The notes beneath the pieces are model-generated. The model made no database searches. It saw only the letters and a program-made list of their open reading frames with translations, and was not told where the DNA came from. A stretch of DNA of 35,455 nucleotides from an uncultured Clostridia bacterium (GTDB lineage Bacteria > Bacillota > Clostridia > TANB77 > CAG-508): the NCBI GenBank assembly GCA_947624655.1, contig CANQLH010000021.1, positions 1-35,455 on the forward strand, read 5' to 3'. The position numbers and the translations under genes were made by a program. Shown in pieces: positions 29,716 through 35,455 of the stretch; positions within the stretch are counted from its first letter, which is position 1; each line of letters begins with the position of its first letter.

Positions 29716-32238
29716 CTAACTTACTTTTACTTCTTCCGGTTTGGTTGTAAGAACCTTATAGATACTTGTATCAGCTGGGAATTTATCTATAAAGGGTACG
29801 GTATTTTTACCTGCAACAATCAATCCTTGACCCTCAGACGAATTAGTAATATACTTTAACTGACGGTCTGACAAGCCGAAAATATGGGCAAGTTCTTGAC
29901 GGTCGGAAGTAGCATTATTAAGCATAATTGCAAATTCTGTATTACTCAGAATACGTCTTGCTGTATCTGACAGCAGAAGATCTTCGACGTTCTGAGTAAT
30001 CCCTGTAGGAATAGCGCCCCATTTTCTTGCACGTTTCCATAGCTCAAAGAAGAATTGCGCTGAATATTCATCATTAAAAAATAAGTAAAACTCGTCAAAA
30101 TACAACCAAGTTCTAATACCTTTTTCCCTGTTCTCTGTAATCTTATTCCAAATAAAATCAAGACAGATAAGCATGCCGAGAGTTTTCATCTGTTTTCCTA
30201 AATCTCTTACATCAAAGCATATTATACGGTTGTTGAGATTAACTGAGCTTTGGTGTGAAAATAGATTAAGATTTCCTGTAACATAGCGTTCAATTGCTAC
30301 GGCAATATCTTTTGCTTCCGTTTCAGGCTGCTGCTTAAGTACATTCCAAAAATCCGGGAATGTAGGCATTTTCTTATTTTTATTATTTGGATTTCCGTTA
30401 AAATAGGGAAGATAGGTTAGATTAACACAACGGTCAATAATTGATAACGCAGTCTGACTTAATCCCTGTTTACCACCTGCAATAAGTTGTATCATTGAGA
30501 TAATAAAATCAGATTTAAGCTGTATAGGATTATCTTTGTCAGCGTAGTTATCATTAATGTCAAATGGATTAATGTAGTTATCGTGTGAAAAGTCAATAAA
30601 TACATTCTGACCACCCAATAAACTTGTAACCGGACTATATTCACGTTCAGGGTCGAGAATAATAATACTATCATTAGTAGATAAAAATACGTCAATAATC
30701 TCACGTTTACAGGTAAATGATTTACCGGAACCCGGAGTACCAAGAACAACTCCGTTTGGATTTTTAAGTGTTTTGCGGTCAAATGATAATACATTGTGTG
30801 ACTCGTAGTTGAGTCCATAATATATACCGCTCGGCTGGAACAACTCCTGTGTTGTGAATGGAATAAACATTCCGGCAGAAGCAGAAGTCAAGCGACGAGT
30901 TATATATTTTTCAAGTTGGTTATTGCCAAGCAGCAACGAACTGTTTAATCCCTCTTTTTGGAGGAGATTAGCCCTGACAATATCACAACCGTGTTGTCTG
31001 CCAATACCTTGAACGCGCTCTACATTATCCTTGAGTTTTTCTGCTGACTCAGCAATAACCGTAATGACAATTGTTGATTTAAACATTTTCATTCCGGCAT
31101 TGTTTATAGCCTCTCTGAGTTCTTCCGCTTCGTCAATTGCATACTGCACTTCGCGCGGTATCATTGGTATATCGTTGTATTTTGCTGCTTTACGGTTAAT
31201 CTCAAGCACTCTCGTTTCCATTTTGGATAATTGTGAGTCCACTAAATCAAGTGCCGACGCTTTATCAACCGAATTAAGATGTAAATTAATAGACATCTGA
31301 CAATTAAGGTCCGATAAGTCTTTGATAAACTTGTCTGATATTGTCGTAGGAAACTCTTTTATAAAAAGAACACAACCAAACATATCATTAAATTCAAAAT
31401 GATTTCGTGTAAACTCAAGGCGTTCCGGTGCTATATAATCTTTAGTTGTTAATCCGCTATAGAGCAAATTTGAATACTTAAAATTAAAATTGTCAAATGG
31501 ATGGAAAAAGTCATATAAGGCTAAACAACGAGATACACCGGATAACTCCTCAGACCTACAACCTATATTTTTTAGGTTGTGCTGTGTATCAGCTATTAAA
31601 CGTTGAAAATCCCTTTGAGCGTGTTCATAGCTGTCTGCTTTAATTGTAACGACAATATATTTGTCTGAAACAATATTATGGGTGCTTTTAACCGACTGCT
31701 GTAAAAGTATCTGATTTCTCTCACGTCTGAGATGGTTAAAATTGTCATTTTCATCTTTCAAAAGCATTGATTTTTTAAATGCGTCCTCATTGATAAAACG
31801 ATTTATAATACTTATCTGAATCTTTACATCAGGACTGTAATATTCAAGCACCTCACAATACTTCTGGAAAATGTCTAATTGGTCATCTTTGTTTGCGCTT
31901 TGATAATTAATGTCATCAAAACCTATAACAACGCTGTATTCTCCGTTTCCTAAATCAGCTATACCATTTTCATAAAGATAATCATAGCCGATTGCCCCCT
32001 GTACTGACTTAGCTGCCTTTTTTATTTTTACCGTATCAGAATTGGTGTTGCCGTTGTTAGGCGATTTCTTTTTACTGTAAAATAGGCTATTTTTTATCAG
32101 CTGCAAGTTGCTTTCGGATTTCTTTTCTTTTTTCTTTAAGCTGTTTTTTTGTTCCGACTGTGTATCTAAACTGTGTTTCGATACATTCATTTCCGGGTTT
32201 AGCTTTTCTGTTATTCCGCTTTCTTTTTCCATTTTCAT
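29716..32238 (-). CDS. virB4: VirB4-type conjugation ATPase
   Basis: An 840-residue cytoplasmic ATPase that powers the type IV secretion channel. The N-terminal VirB4 domain includes FDDINYQSANKDDQLDIF (about 107-125) and FGCVLFIKEFPT. The P-loop GTPGSGKS is at residues 500-507, within LKNPNGVVLG. Walker B is WLYFDEFYLFF (about 690-700), and GITQNVEDLLLSD follows. The C-terminus reads DTSIYKVLTTKPEEVK. The gene begins inside prgI and overlaps it by about 150 nt in another frame. The extra Lys/Ser-rich N-terminus (residues 1-75) lies in that overlap; a later start is possible. Confidence 0.95.
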   Translation of the reverse strand: MKMEKESGITEKLNPEMNVSKHSLDTQSEQKNSLKKKEKKSESNLQLIKNSLFYSKKKSPNNGNTNSDTVKIKKAAKSVQGAIGYDYLYENGIADLGNGEYSVVIGFDDINYQSANKDDQLDIFQKYCEVLEYYSPDVKIQISIINRFINEDAFKKSMLLKDENDNFNHLRRERNQILLQQSVKSTHNIVSDKYIVVTIKADSYEHAQRDFQRLIADTQHNLKNIGCRSEELSGVSRCLALYDFFHPFDNFNFKYSNLLYSGLTTKDYIAPERLEFTRNHFEFNDMFGCVLFIKEFPTTISDKFIKDLSDLNCQMSINLHLNSVDKASALDLVDSQLSKMETRVLEINRKAAKYNDIPMIPREVQYAIDEAEELREAINNAGMKMFKSTIVITVIAESAEKLKDNVERVQGIGRQHGCDIVRANLLQKEGLNSSLLLGNNQLEKYITRRLTSASAGMFIPFTTQELFQPSGIYYGLNYESHNVLSFDRKTLKNPNGVVLGTPGSGKSFTCKREIIDVFLSTNDSIIILDPEREYSPVTSLLGGQNVFIDFSHDNYINPFDINDNYADKDNPIQLKSDFIISMIQLIAGGKQGLSQTALSIIDRCVNLTYLPYFNGNPNNKNKKMPTFPDFWNVLKQQPETEAKDIAVAIERYVTGNLNLFSHQSSVNLNNRIICFDVRDLGKQMKTLGMLICLDFIWNKITENREKGIRTWLYFDEFYLFFNDEYSAQFFFELWKRARKWGAIPTGITQNVEDLLLSDTARRILSNTEFAIMLNNATSDRQELAHIFGLSDRQLKYITNSSEGQGLIVAGKNTVPFIDKFPADTSIYKVLTTKPEEVKVS

Positions 32239-32563
32239 TCACTTCCTTTTCCATATAATCGACATCAACAATATTGATATATTTAAGTTTTACGTTTTTA
32301 AAATAGAAATTGAAATATAATCGGATAAGTTCTGTAAATGTTCGTCCTTTGTATTTAAAAAATCCAACAGCCATTATTGGAGCTGCTGCAATTATACAGA
32401 TATATCCGGTTATTTCAACTCCCAATGAACCATAGAGAAGAAAAAACAGAGGTATAACAACAGCAAATGCTATTAATACACAAATAATCTGTTTACCTGT
32501 CATACCTAAAAATATTTTTCCTTCAAATTCAGTAATCTCTTTATGTATTTTTGCTTCGAGCAT
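32087..32563 (-). CDS. PrgI-family conjugation membrane protein
   Basis: 158 residues from the ATG at 32563 (MLEAKIHKEITEFEGKIFLG). It has two membrane helices (about 25-45 and 48-68), then the conserved FKYKGRTFTELIRLYFNFYF that PrgI proteins use near the channel. The family member is usually about 100-130 residues. Here a very basic tail extends it (NGKRKRNNRKAKPGNE and QLKEKRKEIRKQL), and this is the part that overlaps virB4. Longer in-frame starts up to 32674 would translate a hairpin repeat and are rejected. Confidence 0.85.
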   Translation of the reverse strand: MLEAKIHKEITEFEGKIFLGMTGKQIICVLIAFAVVIPLFFLLYGSLGVEITGYICIIAAAPIMAVGFFKYKGRTFTELIRLYFNFYFKNVKLKYINIVDVDYMEKEVNENGKRKRNNRKAKPGNECIETQFRYTVGTKKQLKEKRKEIRKQLAADKK

Positions 32564-32608
32564 TGTCCTCACATCGTCCGTAGTTATCAATGTAACTGTT
32601 CGTTCCTT

Positions 32609-32666
32609 GTAACTCAAAATTTCAATAGTGGCGATATTGCATTGGCCAATTTTGATTTTGAGTTGC
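32609..32666. repeat. GTAACTC/GAGTTAC hairpin element, copy 6 (type A)
   Basis: 58 bp, the inverted near-duplicate of 16588-16645. It lies between the VirB6-like gene and prgI, 46 bp upstream of the chosen prgI start. Confidence 0.88.
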
Positions 32667-32691
32667 ATAATCATAGTTTTCCTTACTTCTT

Positions 32692-32764
32692 GTAACTCAA
32701 AATTTTTCGGCCACAGCTCGGATCATCTTACTGATGACGAGCTGCGGCTAAAAAATTGAGTTAC
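32692..32764. repeat. GTAACTC/GAGTTAC hairpin element, copy 7 (type B)
   Basis: 73 bp with ~35-bp arms, the inverted near-duplicate of 17677-17749. It begins one base after the VirB6-like stop codon on the minus strand and forms the strongest hairpin of the family. Confidence 0.9.
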
Positions 32765-32765
32765 A

Positions 32766-33599
32766 TTACATGGCGTGACAAATTGACTTCGCCCATTTTT
32801 GCGTTTGTAACGAACCAACCAAAAACAAAATCGAATTAAATAGTATGCTTCCTAACATTGACCATATCATAACCCAACCATTTACAGGAATAGCACCTAT
32901 ACTGTTCATTTCGTTGACGAATATTACATTGAATATTTTTGTGACCAACATTAATAACCCACCTTGTAAACATACAGCAAATAGAGATTTGATAAAGTTA
33001 GGAGCTGCGTTGAAGTGTTTGCTTAAACAGGTAGATAATGGAATAGGACTTACAGCTGTCATAGCATATAATTCTAAATATCTTGCAGCATATATAACCT
33101 TTACCACAGTAACGGCAATAGCAGATATAAAAACAAAAATCATTGCTACGATAAAAAATCCTAATTGTCCGAAAATATCCCACCAATCGGGAAACGCATT
33201 CTGTAAATTCTGTCTAAGCAGTGCCGTATCAATATTTGAAACGGAAACTACACCAATTCTATTTAATATATCGTCACCAAGATTAACCAAAAAGGTGCAA
33301 ATTTCTGTACTATTGTCAACCACGAGCTTACATAGGCACAGTTTAACAAGTACGTTAATAACAAGACCTGCTCCCATAAATCCGGTTACGTTTCCTACAC
33401 GCTCAGAAAGCTGTGCCATTTCTAACAATGCAAATAAAGCTAATAATGCGTAACCGATTGGCTTTATGACAGTTGCAACTCCATTTACCGTTGTTACAAC
33501 TGTATCTGTGCTACTTCCGGCAAATGATGAAAAACTTGTACCTATATTTGACATTGAATCAAACAAAAATTGAAATAATGCAATAATTTGATCTTCCAT
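32766..33599 (-). CDS. VirB6/TrbL-like channel membrane protein
   Basis: A 277-residue polytopic protein with about six membrane helices (for example GYALLALFALLEMAQL, FFIVAMIFVFISAIAVTVV, and one near the C-terminus). It also has the conserved cytoplasmic-side KVIYAARYLELYAMTAVSPI, typical of VirB6/TrbL-family inner channel components. It lies between the Maff2 gene and prgI, as in related elements. A hydrophobic N-terminus without cleavage site indicates direct membrane insertion. Confidence 0.88.
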   Translation of the reverse strand: MEDQIIALFQFLFDSMSNIGTSFSSFAGSSTDTVVTTVNGVATVIKPIGYALLALFALLEMAQLSERVGNVTGFMGAGLVINVLVKLCLCKLVVDNSTEICTFLVNLGDDILNRIGVVSVSNIDTALLRQNLQNAFPDWWDIFGQLGFFIVAMIFVFISAIAVTVVKVIYAARYLELYAMTAVSPIPLSTCLSKHFNAAPNFIKSLFAVCLQGGLLMLVTKIFNVIFVNEMNSIGAIPVNGWVMIWSMLGSILFNSILFLVGSLQTQKWAKSICHAM

Positions 33600-33614
33600 T
33601 TATGTATCACCAAA

Positions 33615-33815
33615 TTAAAAAGTAATCGTACTAAAATAAACACCGGCGGCAGTAATCAGCGCGCCGCCGACTACCTGCCAAATGCCTGACTGTATTTGCG
33701 GAGCTTCCTTGTTTTTAAGACCAAGAGCAAGGATAACTACACCAATTCCAAGCCAAATAGCACCACCTGCGAGTACTGCCTTTTGAATTAATCCCATTAC
33801 TGTTGAAAAATCCAT
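33615..33815 (-). CDS. Maff2-family small membrane protein (VirB2-like)
   Basis: 66 residues with two hydrophobic helices separated by a short polar loop (WLGIGVVILALGLKNKEAPQ then WQVVGGALITAAGVYF). The Gly-rich helices and size match Maff2 proteins, regarded as pilin-like VirB2 counterparts. AAAGGAG is placed about 10 bases before the ATG. It sits between virD4 and the VirB6-like gene. Confidence 0.88.
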   Translation of the reverse strand: MDFSTVMGLIQKAVLAGGAIWLGIGVVILALGLKNKEAPQIQSGIWQVVGGALITAAGVYFSTITF

Positions 33816-33871
33816 AATGTTTTACACTCCTTTAAATATAATTATAAGAATTATTGTTATATTACTTCTAA

Positions 33872-33894
33872 AAGCAATAAAGTTTATTGCTTCT
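33872..33894 (-). promoter_or_regulatory. Intercistronic hairpin between virD4 and Maff2 gene
   Basis: AAGCAATAAA/TTTATTGCTT with almost no loop, followed on the minus strand by TTTAG. It could be a weak terminator or a processing site that raises the level of the downstream pilin-like mRNA. Confidence 0.5.
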
Positions 33895-33899
33895 GTTTT

Positions 33900-35303
33900 T
33901 TATATATCCTCATCAAGTTCAATAGAAATAATTTGATTAGTATTATCAAAAAATTTCTCTATTTCAAGCTCGTTTCTACGCTCAAAATTAAAAATTCTTG
34001 CTCCACCGTCTGCTAAATATTTATAGCGTGGGTGCTTTTCAAGAGGATATTTTTTACTTATAAATGGGTCAAGACCGGACAACATAACAACACACTTATC
34101 GCCCGGAATTTTCTCCATTTCGGAAGGGTCAAGCAAATCACGACCCAGTGTACTATCTTGCATACCATAAGAACCGTGACTTCCCTTAGTTTCATTTGTT
34201 TGCCTTTGGTCAATTGTCATTTTACCAACTGACTTACTTACGTATTCATTGGTTGACTGCTCTTTACCGCCTAAATAAACGAATGTATCACAGTTACCAA
34301 CAATTGTTTTCCAGTTTTGCTTGTCCATTGCTTCAATTTGCGTAAGTGTTTGAAATATAAGCAATACTGATATTCCATAGGAACGCATTGTAGAAATGTA
34401 TCTTTGCAAATTTGGTATTTGTCCGATATTAGCTATTTCGTCACCAATTATTTGTATTGGTATCGGACATCTTCTGTCTTTTTGTTGTTTTGCAAAATCA
34501 TAAAGACGTTCAAGCATTAACTGGTATAAAATACATACAATAAAATTAAAAGTAGTATATGTTTCCGGGACTATCAGAAATAATGCCGTTTTCTCTTTTG
34601 CAAGAAGCCCTAAATCTAATTCATCATCAGACATAAGTGTTCTTACATCATCAATAGCAAACGGAGCAAGTCTTACACCAAGCGAAACAAGTATGCTCTT
34701 TGCTGTTTTACCGCTTGCAAGTTTAAATGTTTTGTACATATAACAAGCAAGACAATTAGGTTGCTTTTCTTCAAGCTCCTGAAACATAATGTCAAGAGGT
34801 GATACAAAATCTTCATCATCTTCGCGTGCGGCAGCAACACTCATAAGGTCAAGGACAGAATTAATATTCTTATCTTCATTTCTGCACTCAGAAACAATAT
34901 AAGCAAATAAAGCTGTTAGCAATGCACGTTCTGCTTTTACCCAGAAATCATCTCCTGAATTTACTTGTGCTTCGTGAGAGGACGTATTAGCAATAAGATT
35001 ATCAACAATTATCAAAATATCTTTTTCTGTTTTTATGTACGCAAACAGATTAAATTTATCTGAATGTGCCATATCTTCCAAATTGAGAACCTTGATATTA
35101 TATCCACCTTGAACAGCAAGCATTTCACCACATTCGGCAAATAATTCGCCTTTAGGGTCAGTAATTACATATGATGTATTTAATTGACACAAATTTGGTT
35201 TTGCAATAAAACGACTCTTACCTTTACCAGAACCGCCAATGATAACAACATTTTTGTTTCTATTATGTAAAGGATTTGGCATTTTAGGCTCTAAACTTAA
35301 CAT
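33900..35303 (-). CDS. virD4: VirD4/TraG-type coupling protein, 5' end damaged or cut
   Basis: 467 residues from the first ATG. P-loop IIGGSGKGKSRF with AKPNL follows, then TDPKGELFAECGEML, and Walker B IQIIGDEIANIGQIPN. Later come LLIFQTLTQIEAM and MLSGLDPFISKKYPLEKHP. It carries the relaxosome to the channel. The same frame continues upstream of this ATG for about 28 codons with family-like sequence (WSTRKDIKPF, NPDNNIIFSATE), so the ATG is not the true start. Beyond that, family-like pieces appear in other frames (LDKTLHG, then LSQEFASITQKS), implying frameshifts at about 35370-35400. The N-terminal membrane helices are missing from the window. Confidence 0.9.
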   Translation of the reverse strand: MLSLEPKMPNPLHNRNKNVVIIGGSGKGKSRFIAKPNLCQLNTSYVITDPKGELFAECGEMLAVQGGYNIKVLNLEDMAHSDKFNLFAYIKTEKDILIIVDNLIANTSSHEAQVNSGDDFWVKAERALLTALFAYIVSECRNEDKNINSVLDLMSVAAAREDDEDFVSPLDIMFQELEEKQPNCLACYMYKTFKLASGKTAKSILVSLGVRLAPFAIDDVRTLMSDDELDLGLLAKEKTALFLIVPETYTTFNFIVCILYQLMLERLYDFAKQQKDRRCPIPIQIIGDEIANIGQIPNLQRYISTMRSYGISVLLIFQTLTQIEAMDKQNWKTIVGNCDTFVYLGGKEQSTNEYVSKSVGKMTIDQRQTNETKGSHGSYGMQDSTLGRDLLDPSEMEKIPGDKCVVMLSGLDPFISKKYPLEKHPRYKYLADGGARIFNFERRNELEIEKFFDNTNQIISIELDEDI

Positions 35304-35455
35304 TTCCGTAGCCGAGAATATTATGTTATTATCAGGATTACTGTGGTCTATAAACGGTTTTATATCTTTCCGTGTACTCCATGAAGCGTTTTGTCAAGTG
35401 CTTTTTTGAGTTATTGACGCAAATTCTTGTGAAAGTGCGAAAGTGCAAAGTGCAA

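Noticed and set aside
32564-32674. Longer prgI start at 32674
   Set aside because: It would translate the hairpin repeat at 32609-32666; the family-like sequence begins at the ATG at 32563.

Overview
The window is an AT-rich accessory element of a Gram-positive anaerobe, most likely a gut or rumen Clostridia (Ruminococcus/Oscillospiraceae-like). This rests on strong AGGAGG-type ribosome sites, LPXTG-like sorting signals, and a transfer set of the clostridial conjugative-element type (VirD4/TraG, Maff2, VirB6-like, PrgI, VirB4, DUF4315, topoisomerase III). ParA with a ribbon-helix-helix partner, and the absence of any tyrosine integrase or large serine integrase, favour a conjugative plasmid. 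The window edges cut between a PcfB-like gene (left edge) and virD4 (right edge), which normally sit side by side. The sequence is therefore probably a nearly complete circle, or a contig opened at that point. No replication initiator is recognisable.

Layout. 0-0.9 kb: PcfB-like coupling-protein partner and SSB. 0.9-2.4 kb: fast-changing accessory genes built from duplicated segments. 2.5-9.1 kb: sortase-assembled pilus operon (class C sortase, backbone pilin, 1,428-residue thioester adhesin with six 108-residue repeats). 9.4-12.3 kb: small unknown genes, a second sortase and an Ig-like lipoprotein. 12.7-16.6 kb (+ strand): serine recombinase, a large ArdC/metallopeptidase/Toprim polyvalent protein and a small gene. 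16.7-17.6 kb: type III toxin-antitoxin (ToxN with a repeat RNA). 17.7-20.3 kb: mobilisation (relaxase, MobC, likely oriT). 20.4-22.5 kb: partition operon and tiny zinc-ribbon and basic proteins. 22.6-24.3 kb: non-coding plasmid core with motif repeats, a more GC-rich structured island and a clear small RNA gene. 24.3-35.4 kb: type IV secretion operon on the minus strand.

Working together: MobC and relaxase process oriT; PcfB/VirD4 couple the DNA to the VirB4/VirB6/PrgI/Maff2 channel; pili and the thioester adhesin probably hold mating cells together; SSB, topoisomerase III, ArdC-like domains and primase domains help establish the DNA; ParA/RHH and ToxIN stabilise it.

The most unusual signals are: (1) one short C-terminal tail shared by four otherwise unrelated proteins, including ToxN and the ArdC-primase protein; (2) a dispersed family of hairpins with GTAACTC/GAGTTAC ends; (3) a type III antitoxin RNA with 63-nt repeats; (4) a promoter-to-terminator small RNA beside a structured island; (5) a recent copy of the VirB4 Walker A segment inside the next gene; (6) a set of promoters sharing an ATACTTCT motif.
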